A stretch of 64,000 nt of DNA from Candidatus Sedimenticola sp. (ex Thyasira tokunagai) (GTDB taxonomy: Bacteria > Pseudomonadota > Gammaproteobacteria > Chromatiales > Chromatiaceae): the NCBI GenBank assembly GCA_037318855.1, contig CP134874.1, forward strand, positions 1,488,598 through 1,552,597, written 5' to 3'. Below the pieces are notes generated by a model. The model saw nothing but the letters and a program-made list of their open reading frames with translations. It was not told where the DNA came from and ran no database searches. Positions 34,832 to 44,139 of this stretch are shown here, piece after piece (position 1 is the stretch's first letter; each line of letters opens with the position of its first letter). The translations under genes and the position numbers were made by a program.

Positions 34832-35700
34832 TTTTGGCCATGGTTGATACGGTTGTTATCGGTGCAGGTGGAGTCATAGGCAGTGCCCTGATGGTGAGCC
34901 TGTCAAACCAGGGCAGAGAGGTTATTGGGACCTTTCGCGAGGAGGTTCCAGGCCCGGCACTCCACCTTGATCTCGCTGATGAATCCCATAATTGGCAGTT
35001 ACCCGCTACTATTGAACACGCGGTGATTTGTGCAGGCATCACGGATGTGATGCGGTGTCAGCATGAGCCCCGGGGTACCTGGGATATCAATGTCGAAAGT
35101 ACCTGCCGGCTGATCGAACTGTTGCATAAGCGTGGGGCACAACTGCTCTATCTCTCTTCCAACCAGGTGTTCAGTGGTGAGAGACAAAATGTCGGGGTCA
35201 ATCATCCCACTGATCCCAGCTGTGAATATGGTCGTCAAAAGGTGGCCGTGGAGAGGTTTCTGGCCCGGAGTGGCCAAAATCACCAGATACTGCGCCTCGG
35301 TAAAGTGGTGGATGGTCCCATGAAGATTATTGGCGACTGGAGCAGAATGGGTGAGGAGGGTTGTGTTATTACTCCCTTTCAAGATTTTAATCTTTCTCCG
35401 ATCCCCTTGAATCTGGTTATCTCAGTGATCAGTGATCTACTTGCATGCAGGGAATTTGGCATCTTTCACCTCACTGCAAAGGATGAGATCAGTTACTTGC
35501 ACCTTGCTCGCTACTGGGCCAGGCAGCATCCGAGTGTGAAAGTGAAAGGTGTCATTGCAGCAGATAGTCCTGAGCTCCGGTTTTTCTCCCGTCGATATGC
35601 CTCGCTGGATTGTGGTCGGCTGGTCGATGTTTTGGGTATGGAAATACCGGTCTCGCAAACACTGCTTTCCGAGATGAGTGGCAGTACTGATAATCTGTGA
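34828..35700 (+). CDS. SDR sugar reductase, RmlD-like
   Basis: 290 residues if the GTG at 34828 (overlapping the previous stop) is used; an ATG at 34840 is the alternative. DTVVIGAGGVIGSALMVSLS (nucleotide binding), ICAGITDVMRCQHEPRGTW, SSNQVFSGE and CEYGRQKVAVERFL with YxxxK. This layout is that of dTDP-4-dehydrorhamnose reductase-like enzymes, which reduce 4-keto sugars. Last gene of the overlapping operon that starts at 25365. Confidence 0.7.
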   Translation: MILAMVDTVVIGAGGVIGSALMVSLSNQGREVIGTFREEVPGPALHLDLADESHNWQLPATIEHAVICAGITDVMRCQHEPRGTWDINVESTCRLIELLHKRGAQLLYLSSNQVFSGERQNVGVNHPTDPSCEYGRQKVAVERFLARSGQNHQILRLGKVVDGPMKIIGDWSRMGEEGCVITPFQDFNLSPIPLNLVISVISDLLACREFGIFHLTAKDEISYLHLARYWARQHPSVKVKGVIAADSPELRFFSRRYASLDCGRLVDVLGMEIPVSQTLLSEMSGSTDNL

Positions 35701-35810
35701 GTCGTTCATGCGTCATGGGAGGCTTGAGTGTTGTCCGCTATTCTTATGCAGGCAATAAAAGAAAACAGGAATTCTGGCGTTATGAATTATGAAAATAGGT
35801 AATAGAAGAT

Positions 35811-37352
35811 ATGGAAGACACAGTGATCGAAAAACTCGATGGGTTATCGCCCCAGATTACCCATAGACGAATTGAAAGAATATTACTGCTACAGCCTAAC
35901 CTGAGATGGATTGAGGGTAACTTCAAAACGCGCTGGGAGATTCATCCGATTAATCTCTGTCTGATCGCCGCTATGATTGAATCCTCATTTGATGTCTCTA
36001 TTCTGGATGCAAACCTGGAAAATCTCACGGAACAGCAGTTTGGTGAAAGGATCCGGGAGTTGCAACCCGATCTTGTCGGATTGACCCTGTTGACCAGTGA
36101 GTATGCGGATGTTGTGCATATTGCCACTAGATGTATCAAGCGCATCAATCCAGAGATGATCACTGTGCTGGGCGGTGTCTATGCTACACAGGCACCCGAT
36201 ATGGCCGGCAAAGACCCAAACCTTGATTACCTGGTTCTCGGTGAAGGTGAGCTGGTTTTTTCTGAACTGCTGGCCTATATCGAGGGCAAAGCGCCTCTCC
36301 CTGTTCGAGGTGTAGCCTATTGGCGTAACGGTCAACGTATTATCCAGAGTAAAGCGCCCTATATAGAGGATCTTAATGACCTTCCCCTACCTGCTTACCA
36401 TCTCATCGACTACCAGCGCTATACCACAACCCTGCAGAGAATCAGTGTGGACTCTCCCAGGGACCTACCTTATGGAAGGATGGTCACCTCCAGGGGGTGC
36501 GGTGTAGGCTGCACATTCTGCGAGATAGAGTCTTTGTCAGGGAAGCAATTCAGGGCGCGTTCAGTGGAGCACATTATCGGCGAATTGAAGTACCTCAAGA
36601 AAGAGTACGGAATTAAGTCGATCATCTTTGATGATGACAACCTGTATATCAATCGCCGCAGGACACGTGAATTATGCCAAGCGATGATTGACGAAAAGCT
36701 GGGACTGTCATGGAACGCTATTGCCGTTCCCGTTTTCTATATAAATGACGAGATCCTCGAGTTGATGCGCGCAAGTGGTTGCCAGTATATCGATATGGCA
36801 ATCGAGTCTGGGGTTGAGCGCGTGTTGAAAGAGATTATCAATAAGCCTGTTGATCTTGATTTTGCCAAGCGAATGGTGAACAAGGCGAAGTCATTGGGGA
36901 TCGATGTTAATGCACATTTCATTATTGGTTTGCCTGGTGAAAGCTGGGATGAAATACGCAAGACGATCAGCTACGCTGAATCCCTTGATGCAGACTATGC
37001 GAAGTTCTTTATCTACCAACCTCTCCCTCACACGCCACTTTATGAAAGGGTGATAAGGGAAGGGTGGCTGGAAACCGGCATCGACATGACAAGGAATCTC
37101 AACTGGTCAGAGAGTCGCATTGTCTCAGAGGAGTTTACCCAGCAGGACCTTCGTGTATTAAGAGCTTATGAATGGGAGCGTATCAATTTCAGTAAGCTTG
37201 AGAAAAGGGAAAAAATTGCCAGGATGATGCGCATAAGCGAGGAAACATTAAACCAGTTAAGGAAGGAGACTCTCGCCAGTATTGCAGCGGTAACTTATCC
37301 GGCGCCACAAACTACAACAGGTAGTGAGGTATTGGCATCGGCATCTACCTAA
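35811..37352 (+). CDS. Cobalamin-binding-type radical SAM protein
   Basis: 513 residues. N-terminal B12-binding-like domain (about 25-150; FDVSILDANLENL, LTLLTSEYADVVHIATRCI, VTVLGG-type strand). The radical SAM domain (about 215-430) has MVTSRGCGVGCTFCEIESLS with CxxxCxxC. It includes IIFDDDNLYINRRRTRELCQ and FIIGLPGESWDEIRKTISYA. BchE/PhpK-like architecture; members methylate or rearrange unactivated carbons. Single gene after a 110-bp gap from the operon above. Confidence 0.8.
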   Translation: MEDTVIEKLDGLSPQITHRRIERILLLQPNLRWIEGNFKTRWEIHPINLCLIAAMIESSFDVSILDANLENLTEQQFGERIRELQPDLVGLTLLTSEYADVVHIATRCIKRINPEMITVLGGVYATQAPDMAGKDPNLDYLVLGEGELVFSELLAYIEGKAPLPVRGVAYWRNGQRIIQSKAPYIEDLNDLPLPAYHLIDYQRYTTTLQRISVDSPRDLPYGRMVTSRGCGVGCTFCEIESLSGKQFRARSVEHIIGELKYLKKEYGIKSIIFDDDNLYINRRRTRELCQAMIDEKLGLSWNAIAVPVFYINDEILELMRASGCQYIDMAIESGVERVLKEIINKPVDLDFAKRMVNKAKSLGIDVNAHFIIGLPGESWDEIRKTISYAESLDADYAKFFIYQPLPHTPLYERVIREGWLETGIDMTRNLNWSESRIVSEEFTQQDLRVLRAYEWERINFSKLEKREKIARMMRISEETLNQLRKETLASIAAVTYPAPQTTTGSEVLASAST

Positions 37353-37444
37353 GAAACTCTGAGCAAGTCTCTCCAATGTGAGATAGTTATAAGCTTATTT
37401 TTAGTGGTAAATGGCACCGTATTTGTTTCACTCCTGCTTTTATT

Positions 37445-39418
37445 ATGACAACAAAATATTCAGACCAAGTATTGGATGATTTCATTTACAGTTACAATGA
37501 ATATATAAAGACATTTACTATGAATAAGAAAGCAGCTGATATAAGTCCTGTTGATAACATTTATAATAATTTACATTTCACTGAATATTGTAATAATCTG
37601 ATGCACTCGCCTGTTAAAAAGTTACTGTTAATACAAAATTTACAAGTTGATTTGGATAATTTTAATTATGCAGTGGCAAGAAATGGAGGTTACTATATTT
37701 TTCCTCCCACGGGTCTACAGTATATTTATGACTCTATTAAAGGAAGGGATATTGAGGTAATAATATTTGATGTCAATTTTGAATTACTTAAGCTAGTCTC
37801 GCGCGATATGACGTTTAAGGTTTCAAACTGGTTAGATCTTATCGAAGATATAATTTGTGAGTTCTCTCCAGATGCTATTGGAGTCTCCTGCTTATTTGAT
37901 TTTTCAATGGAATATTTTCTGAAAATTCTAAAAAAAATCAAACAACGAACTAACGCTATTGTTATTGCTGGTGGCGTTGTTTCGACCTATGAATGGAAGA
38001 ATATATTAAAGATGAAATTGGCTCACTTCTGCATTGAAGGCGAAGGTGAGAATAAAATTAATTATTTATTAGATCATATTTGTGATCAAAAAAACGATAC
38101 AACACCTAATATGGGGATACACTATTGTTATGATGAAAAATATTATGAGACAAAAGGAGGGCTAGATCCTGTTTCGTTTGATTCTAATCTGATTGATACT
38201 TATAAGATCGTTCCAATTGAAGAATATAGTCTCTATGGTTCCTTGAATCCTTATTCAAGGCAGAGAAAGCTTGGGTATGGTTTTGCAACTATACAATTAA
38301 GCCGCGGATGTCGAGCTCATTGTACATTTTGTTCAGTTAGAGACTTAATGGGTAAGGGTGTAAGAAATCGTTCTGCAACTAGCGTTATTGAAGAAATTGA
38401 ATATCTTGTTAAATATCGTAATGTTCGCCATATTGAGTGGCTTGATGATGACCTCCTTTTTGATAAAAAAGATTTTAAATTTGTTCTTCAGAGTATTATT
38501 GATAAAAAACTGAATATTACCTGGTCAGCAAACAATGGTGTCATTGCCTCTTCATTGAATGAAGAGCTTGTCGATTTGATGGAAAAATCAGGTTGTATTG
38601 GATTTAAAATTGGCATTGAATCCGGCAATGAAGAGATGCTGAGAAAAGTATTAAAACCATCAGGGCACAAACATTTTTTAAAAGCATCTTCATTATTAAT
38701 GAATAGAGAGAATATCTTTGTAGGCGGAAATTTTATTGTTGGTTTACCAGAAGAAAAATTTTATATGATGATGGATACATTTCTATTTGCGCTTAAACTT
38801 AATTTTGATTGGTCTGCTTTTACTGTTTGTCAGGAAATTCGAGGTGCTTCAGCTTTTTCTGAAATGGGTGATATTTTTGAAAAGCAGATTCTTACCAATG
38901 GGAAAAGTGCCAACCAACAATTTATTCCTACCCGAGAAAGCAATAAAGGGTATTTATTAAATGATAATACAGATACTTTAAAAGCTGGCTTGGCCGTATT
39001 TTCACTCGATCCAATGTGTCTTCCAGACAAAGAACAAATCAAAGAAATATGGCTAACATTTAATATTATTATTAATTATCTTAATAATAAAAATATATCC
39101 GTTGATGGCAATATATATAAGTTTATTCGATGGATAGAAACGGCATTGAAAGGATATCCTACAAATCCTTATATGAATATATTTCTTGCTTATGCCTACA
39201 TCATTTCAGGTGAAAATGTAAAAGGTAATGCTTTATATAACTATGCAATGGATAATATGGACGATTATTGGGAAAAGCGCTTTAAACAGTTTTATCTGGA
39301 TGATTTAACGGTTGATTTTCCAGATAGAGCTGATGCTGCAAGAATAAAAATAGAAAAGGTACGTGATAACATTTTCCCATATTACTGCGAATGGGTTAAC
39401 TATAGTTATAGTCACTAA
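37445..39418 (+). CDS. AT-rich cobalamin-binding-type radical SAM protein
   Basis: 657 residues. B12-binding-like N-terminal half (IEVIIFDVNFELLKLVSRDM; VSCLFDFSMEYF), then radical SAM core with QLSRGCRAHCTFCSVRDLMG (CxxxCxxC), RHIEWLDDDLLFDKKDF, and GGNFIVGLPEEKFYMMMDTF. The C-terminal 150 residues resemble a TPR-like tail. The gene is markedly richer in A/T than all neighbours and uses AAA, TTA and ATA codons freely, which indicates recent acquisition. It ends 5 bp from a convergent gene. Confidence 0.75.
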   Translation: MTTKYSDQVLDDFIYSYNEYIKTFTMNKKAADISPVDNIYNNLHFTEYCNNLMHSPVKKLLLIQNLQVDLDNFNYAVARNGGYYIFPPTGLQYIYDSIKGRDIEVIIFDVNFELLKLVSRDMTFKVSNWLDLIEDIICEFSPDAIGVSCLFDFSMEYFLKILKKIKQRTNAIVIAGGVVSTYEWKNILKMKLAHFCIEGEGENKINYLLDHICDQKNDTTPNMGIHYCYDEKYYETKGGLDPVSFDSNLIDTYKIVPIEEYSLYGSLNPYSRQRKLGYGFATIQLSRGCRAHCTFCSVRDLMGKGVRNRSATSVIEEIEYLVKYRNVRHIEWLDDDLLFDKKDFKFVLQSIIDKKLNITWSANNGVIASSLNEELVDLMEKSGCIGFKIGIESGNEEMLRKVLKPSGHKHFLKASSLLMNRENIFVGGNFIVGLPEEKFYMMMDTFLFALKLNFDWSAFTVCQEIRGASAFSEMGDIFEKQILTNGKSANQQFIPTRESNKGYLLNDNTDTLKAGLAVFSLDPMCLPDKEQIKEIWLTFNIIINYLNNKNISVDGNIYKFIRWIETALKGYPTNPYMNIFLAYAYIISGENVKGNALYNYAMDNMDDYWEKRFKQFYLDDLTVDFPDRADAARIKIEKVRDNIFPYYCEWVNYSYSH

Positions 39419-39423
39419 TGACC

Positions 39424-40536
39424 TTAAATGAAATAATCCGATGCTGATAACACCCCCTCTTCTTCCTTCTCAATATGAATCTTCCCATCATAGTAGTCCT
39501 TCAAAATCTGGTTGGTTCTGCCGTGGGGGCATGAAGGGCAGTAGCGCATGGATAGCTGCCTATAGTTGTCAAGTCGTTGCTTTGACCACCACAATGTCTC
39601 GAATGGTTGTTCCATGATGTTGCCGATGACATATTTGGCGTCGAAACGGGTATAACAGCAAGGATAGATATCCCCCCGCGCATCGATATAGGTGGAGTGG
39701 TTTGAGTAGTAACATAGAATATTTGGTGGGAACGGGGCTACATCCCCAAGGCGGACGTCGCCGATATCGACGGTAAAGTGCTCTGAATCGAAGCGGTGCT
39801 TGGCCTCTACCATTGCGTCCCGCTCTGAGGATTCAAATTGTGATGGTGTTTCCTGACGTGTTACCGGTGTGTCGGGCCGGTAGGCGATGGCGTCGGCGCC
39901 GAGGGTGGAGGCCAGTTCGGCGGCGCTGACGATGTCTTTGGAATTATTGTGCAGTATGTAACTGGCCGTCAGGGTACAGGGGTTATCCAACTGTTGCCTT
40001 CGGTCGTGCAGACGGGAGATGTTCTCGCACGCCAAGCTAAAGGTTTTGTCGGCTTTGGTGCGGGGTCGGTTGATTTCACGGTAGCCTTTGCTACTGCCTG
40101 CGTTGAGGCTCCAGCGCACCCACTGAGCCCGTGCCAGTAGTTCGATCATCTGTTCCGAAAGCGGCATGCCCATATTCGAGGTAATGCCCCAAAATAATTC
40201 GCTATCGACCACCCGGCCGAGGACCGCCTCCATGCCGTTGTGGCATAGCGGATCACCCGCCCCGGTAAACGAAAGAGCCTGAACGCCAATCGCCTTTAAT
40301 TCATCGACCAAGGTTAGAAATCGGTCGGTGACCAGTTTCTCCCGTCCCGATAAACTCAGGTTATTGAATGTTGAACGCCGCTGTGGATTGTGCCACCAGC
40401 AAAAACTGCAACGCAGGTTACAGATTTCGGTCGGTTCGATGCGCACATGTAGGGGTATCGTCTTTTCTTGGCTTGAGACCGCTGCCAGTAGCTGTTTGTG
40501 CGCTCGGATTTTCACCTTTTCATAGATATTGGTCAT
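39424..40536 (-). CDS. Radical SAM/SPASM enzyme
   Basis: 370 residues. VRIEPTEICNLRCSFCWWHN carries CxxxCxxC, followed by LSFTGAGDPLCHNGM. The C-terminal SPASM-like segment has LCYYSNHSTYIDARGDIYPC then CYTRF and YCPSCPHGRTNQILKDYYDG. It is the last gene of the minus-strand operon that starts at 45965 and overlaps the WbuC stop by 4 bases. Substrate unknown. Confidence 0.8.
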   Translation of the reverse strand: MTNIYEKVKIRAHKQLLAAVSSQEKTIPLHVRIEPTEICNLRCSFCWWHNPQRRSTFNNLSLSGREKLVTDRFLTLVDELKAIGVQALSFTGAGDPLCHNGMEAVLGRVVDSELFWGITSNMGMPLSEQMIELLARAQWVRWSLNAGSSKGYREINRPRTKADKTFSLACENISRLHDRRQQLDNPCTLTASYILHNNSKDIVSAAELASTLGADAIAYRPDTPVTRQETPSQFESSERDAMVEAKHRFDSEHFTVDIGDVRLGDVAPFPPNILCYYSNHSTYIDARGDIYPCCYTRFDAKYVIGNIMEQPFETLWWSKQRLDNYRQLSMRYCPSCPHGRTNQILKDYYDGKIHIEKEEEGVLSASDYFI

Positions 40537-41027
40537 GGCAGCCCGGCCTTAAAGGCATTCACCGATACTGGATTCTTAGGTTCCGGACTCCAATCCGCGT
40601 ATTCGACATCCCGATCCTCCTCGAATGGCCCCGTATAGACCTCGTGAAATACTACGAAGGGGGTCATCGCGACTGGCATATGCCACAATCCACCCGGCTG
40701 ATAAAATAGAAATGGAGCTTTGGGATCGCTGTTGCAAAGGTCGGAGTAGGTGTTCACTACTCCCAGTTCGTCGAACAAATAGACCCGCAACACCCCTTCG
40801 ATGATGTGATAGGACTCGGTCTTGCCTTGGGGGTGACGATGGGGTCGCAGATAGCTGTCATGACAAAAGACATTGATCATCTCCTGCACTGGTGACTGCG
40901 TATCGCAATGAAGACACAACCGGGAACGTAGGTTGGGGGAGGCGGCGGCCTCGCGCTTAAGGCGGTCCAGGTAGGTTGAGTTGATAAATCTTGCGGCGGT
41001 GTTGAGTGTGTTTTCTTCTCCGTTCAT
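40533..41027 (-). CDS. WbuC family cupin metalloprotein
   Basis: 164 residues from the ATG at 41027, only 2 bases after the epimerase stop; the longer frame to 41183 lies inside the epimerase. Cupin fold with SYLRPHRHPQGKTESYHIIE (metal-binding His and Glu), GVLRVYLFDELG, and FYQPGGLWHMPVAMTPFVVF. WbuC proteins occur in O-antigen loci next to SDR enzymes and glycosyltransferases; their reaction is not established. Confidence 0.8.
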   Translation of the reverse strand: MNGEENTLNTAARFINSTYLDRLKREAAASPNLRSRLCLHCDTQSPVQEMINVFCHDSYLRPHRHPQGKTESYHIIEGVLRVYLFDELGVVNTYSDLCNSDPKAPFLFYQPGGLWHMPVAMTPFVVFHEVYTGPFEEDRDVEYADWSPEPKNPVSVNAFKAGLP

Positions 41028-41029
41028 GG

Positions 41030-41887
41030 TCACTCCAAACCGTCCGACGGTGCTACGGCATAATCGTCGGTACCTTGCTCTAACGGCGTCAGCTGTAGTC
41101 CCGGCAACCGTCTTTTCAACCGTTCGGCAGTGAACGTCATATGGACGGGTGGTTTGTTGGTCGACTGCCGCATCAAAGTGCAAGGGCCTAAGCGTTCGGA
41201 TACCAGGTCGGCGATCTCACCGATGGAACGGCTATGGCCACTGACAATGTTTAATACCCCATCGTCGCCGTCGAGCCGACACAAAGCTTCGATGACCCGT
41301 GGAATGTCACCCACAAAGAGATAATCGCGCAGATCGGAACCGCCGCCGTGAAGGGTGAAGCGATGCTGTTGCTGGATGGATTTCACTAGCGTTCCGATAA
41401 AGCCCCGCCCTTTGTCACCAGCACCGTAGACGCCTGGTAGCCTCAGGGTGTGTAACGGTGTTCCGGTGGTGCGCCGCACTCGTTCCAATATCAGTTCGCA
41501 GGCGTATTTGGCGATTCCATACTGAGTATCCGGCTGGATTGGTGTCGATTCGGTAATTGGTTCTGCAGATGCGCCGTAGACCTCGACTGTACTGAGATAG
41601 ATCATCCTGGCAGGGGGGCTAGTCTCCAGCACTTTGCTTAGATTGGAGATTATGCGGATGTTGCGACATAGGGTTTCAGTATCATCTGACTTGAGCCGGG
41701 GTATGCCGGCGGCGATGATCAACGTGGCGTCTTTCAAATGAGGTGCCAAGGCACTCCGTATCCGGCTGCAATCCATCAGGTCGCACTGCGTCGATGATAA
41801 CGACAGACAACTTCCTGGTTTGTGGGAAAAATAGGAGACGATGTGAGACCCAATAAAGCCGGAGCCGCCTAGAACGATCCATTTCAT
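41030..41887 (-). CDS. NAD-dependent epimerase/dehydratase
   Basis: 285 residues. KWIVLGGSGFIGSHIVSYFS (GxxGxxG), STVEVYGASAEPITES, QYGIAKYACELILERVRRTT (YxxxK), and RLPGVYGAGDKGRGFIGTLV. Extended SDR acting on a nucleotide sugar; the exact reaction is not resolved. Follows an unrecognised gene by 13 bp and precedes the cupin. Confidence 0.75.
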   Translation of the reverse strand: MKWIVLGGSGFIGSHIVSYFSHKPGSCLSLSSTQCDLMDCSRIRSALAPHLKDATLIIAAGIPRLKSDDTETLCRNIRIISNLSKVLETSPPARMIYLSTVEVYGASAEPITESTPIQPDTQYGIAKYACELILERVRRTTGTPLHTLRLPGVYGAGDKGRGFIGTLVKSIQQQHRFTLHGGGSDLRDYLFVGDIPRVIEALCRLDGDDGVLNIVSGHSRSIGEIADLVSERLGPCTLMRQSTNKPPVHMTFTAERLKRRLPGLQLTPLEQGTDDYAVAPSDGLE

Positions 41888-41900
41888 GATAGCGATCCAT

Positions 41901-42338
41901 TCACGTATACATACTCCCTGAAATGTGCTGATGCTCGGTTCGGTCCAAAGCTTCGTATTTAACCTCAGCGCACCGGCTTAAAGTAATGCCGTGATAACGG
42001 TAACGATGTGTCAGTCCGGTATCCATATTAATAAAGGATCTTAAGTCTGCTGAGGAGTAGACCGGCAACGCACGCATTCCCGGGGGGGCGTCAATGGCGG
42101 TGCTATGGAGGCAATATGTCAAATCACTATCTGTTTTATGCGCAGCATTCACTGCACCATTATTCAACTGGACAAGCGCATTGATTACCGGCTCAAAGGA
42201 GACATAAAGCGTATGGATTGGAAATGAACGCCAAGTCGGATGAACACCTCCACGGCCACCGCACTCATGAACCACGGTTTCAATGGCATTGGTAAACCGT
42301 TCGGTTATCGTGGGTGAGTTACCCATGCTGTTTGACAT
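41901..42338 (-). CDS. Hypothetical protein between two epimerases
   Basis: 145 residues, no family recognised. Starts MSNSMGNSPTITERFTNAIE and contains GGRGGVHPTWRSFPIHTLYV, PVYSSADLRSFINMDTGL and HRYRYHGITLSRCAEVKYEA. The start overlaps the end of the upstream epimerase by 20 bases and the gap to the next gene is 13 bases, so operon position supports it being real. No membrane segment or signal peptide. Confidence 0.5.
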   Translation of the reverse strand: MSNSMGNSPTITERFTNAIETVVHECGGRGGVHPTWRSFPIHTLYVSFEPVINALVQLNNGAVNAAHKTDSDLTYCLHSTAIDAPPGMRALPVYSSADLRSFINMDTGLTHRYRYHGITLSRCAEVKYEALDRTEHQHISGSMYT

Positions 42339-43203
42339 ATTCTACTGTTCTCCGGATTCCCTCTTTCGGTATGGTCATCCTGTAATCGGGGATGATTTTT
42401 TGCAACATTTCTACTGAGAAAGTCTGGTCGACGCGGACTCCGGTGCGTGGCCGGTGGCGCAATGTAACGGGCCGATCCAATAATGCCACAGTACACTCAG
42501 CGAGCATCCGGTAGCTTTGCGGCTCTCCGGAAGCAATATTCAGTACACCCTGAAAGGGGTGGTCTATCAGTCTATCCACTAATCCGACTAGGTCGTCTAT
42601 ATAGATAAAGTCCCTTTTTTCCAATCCGTCCCCCCAGATCCATATGGACCCTCCCGCCAAAGCAGCACGAGCAAATCCAGACGGCCGGTAGCCTTCATTA
42701 TGGTTACCCGGGCCATAAACGATAGATGGCCTCAACAGCAGTAGCTCCGGTTGCTCCTCTCCACTGAATGCCCGCTGGAACAAGCGTTCCGAACTATATT
42801 TTGAAATACCATAATAGGAGATTGGATTAACCGGAGTTTGTTCTGTAATTCCAATAAGGTGACGATCTTCACCATAGACTGATGCCGAACTGAAATAAAC
42901 CACCTTACGGACTCGCTGCTTCTTAAACAATGCTAATAGGTTAATGGCCATTTCGATATTGGCTCGAAATGCGGAGGGTGAGTTGTCTACCGCCCCCTTT
43001 ATTCCAGAACAGATAACGACCACGCTTGACAGTTTCAAATAAGGAATCAGGCCCATCGTTTGAGAATGTGATGTCAAATCAAGATCACGTCCCGAAAAGC
43101 CGCGAACGATTGCACCTGGGCGACTTTTCTTGAATTGCTCCAATAAACGGGAGCCGATAAAACCCCTGTGCCCAAGAATGAGGATATCGCTCGCTTGGGT
43201 CAT
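42319..43203 (-). CDS. NAD-dependent epimerase/dehydratase
   Basis: 294 residues. SDR motif ILGHRGFIGSRLLEQFKKSR, FSSASVYGEDRHLIGITEQT, YYGISKYSSERLF (YxxxK), and RPSIVYGPGNHNEGYRPSGF. Similar in layout to the epimerase at 41030 but not a close copy. Six bases after the glycosyltransferase stop. Confidence 0.75.
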   Translation of the reverse strand: MTQASDILILGHRGFIGSRLLEQFKKSRPGAIVRGFSGRDLDLTSHSQTMGLIPYLKLSSVVVICSGIKGAVDNSPSAFRANIEMAINLLALFKKQRVRKVVYFSSASVYGEDRHLIGITEQTPVNPISYYGISKYSSERLFQRAFSGEEQPELLLLRPSIVYGPGNHNEGYRPSGFARAALAGGSIWIWGDGLEKRDFIYIDDLVGLVDRLIDHPFQGVLNIASGEPQSYRMLAECTVALLDRPVTLRHRPRTGVRVDQTFSVEMLQKIIPDYRMTIPKEGIRRTVEYVKQHG

Positions 43204-43209
43204 GACATC

Positions 43210-44139
43210 CTACTCTGTGGATTTGAAGGCATATTCAAACTGACGTTGGCGTTCATGGTTATACTCATCCGCTTGATGTGCCAACTCAATCAAACGATCA
43301 GACAAATAATCATGATAAATGGGGTGTTCCTCAATCAAATTCACTATTTCTATACCGAACTTCGATAAAATCGAAGGTATCTTGAAAAACGGTTTCACAT
43401 CAGCATAGGCGGGATCCTGCAACAGTTCCAACAGAGTTACATATACTTCGGATTGAGCCTCGGAGTGTATTCCTGCCAGAGAGTAGGAAGCGGGATCGAT
43501 ACGTACGAACTGATAAGCTTCCGGGATGTAACAGACCCCATGCCGAAATGCGACGACCAGCGACACAAACCAGTCGTAATGCCACCTTAATTCCCGGAGT
43601 CGGTGATCCCAGATATCCAAAAAAGGTTGGCGTCGCCAGCAACAACTGCTGGTGGCGATACTAAACCGTGGTTGCTCATCGATCTTTCGGGCAAACGCAT
43701 GTGGTGTTAAATAGCATGGCCGATCACTCAAATGATGGGTCACTTCACGGGTCTCCCCTGAAGGAAACAGTCGTGTGGTATCGGAAAAACAGAGGCCAGC
43801 TTTCGGATAGCACTTCATCATATCAAGCGAGTGTGTGAAAAAACCGAGTTTGACGGGATCATCAGGCCCGATAGAAAAGAACAGTGGTTCAGAAGTTGTT
43901 GCGAGTACGGCCTCCATTGCATGAATCACGCCCTTGTTGGATGGCAGTTGGATATAATCGAATTGTTGGCCATGCCGGTCAATATAGGCTTGTACTTTGG
44001 AAGTGCTATCATCCGTTGAGCCATCGTCTATCAGCACCAATCGCCCGTCCGTCCCTTTCTGGGAAAGCACGGCATCTAGCGCTTCATTTAAGTAACGCCC
44101 ATGATTGTAATTGGGCATCAGGACGGCAAAAGAGGTCAT
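43210..44139 (-). CDS. Family 2 glycosyltransferase
   Basis: 309 residues, GT-A fold. AVLMPNYNHGRYLNEALDAV at residues 6-25, LVLIDDGSTDDSTSKVQAYI (nucleotide-binding acidic loop), and a PLFFSIGPDDPVKLGFF DxD-like segment. Inverting sugar transferase, acceptor unknown. Overlaps the following large glycosyltransferase by 4 bases. Confidence 0.82.
   Translation of the reverse strand: MTSFAVLMPNYNHGRYLNEALDAVLSQKGTDGRLVLIDDGSTDDSTSKVQAYIDRHGQQFDYIQLPSNKGVIHAMEAVLATTSEPLFFSIGPDDPVKLGFFTHSLDMMKCYPKAGLCFSDTTRLFPSGETREVTHHLSDRPCYLTPHAFARKIDEQPRFSIATSSCCWRRQPFLDIWDHRLRELRWHYDWFVSLVVAFRHGVCYIPEAYQFVRIDPASYSLAGIHSEAQSEVYVTLLELLQDPAYADVKPFFKIPSILSKFGIEIVNLIEEHPIYHDYLSDRLIELAHQADEYNHERQRQFEYAFKSTE

Noticed and set aside
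37353..37444. CTAAGAAACTCTGAGCAAG after the stop at 37352 as another GGAG-type element end
   Set aside because: Only partial similarity and no matching right end was found.
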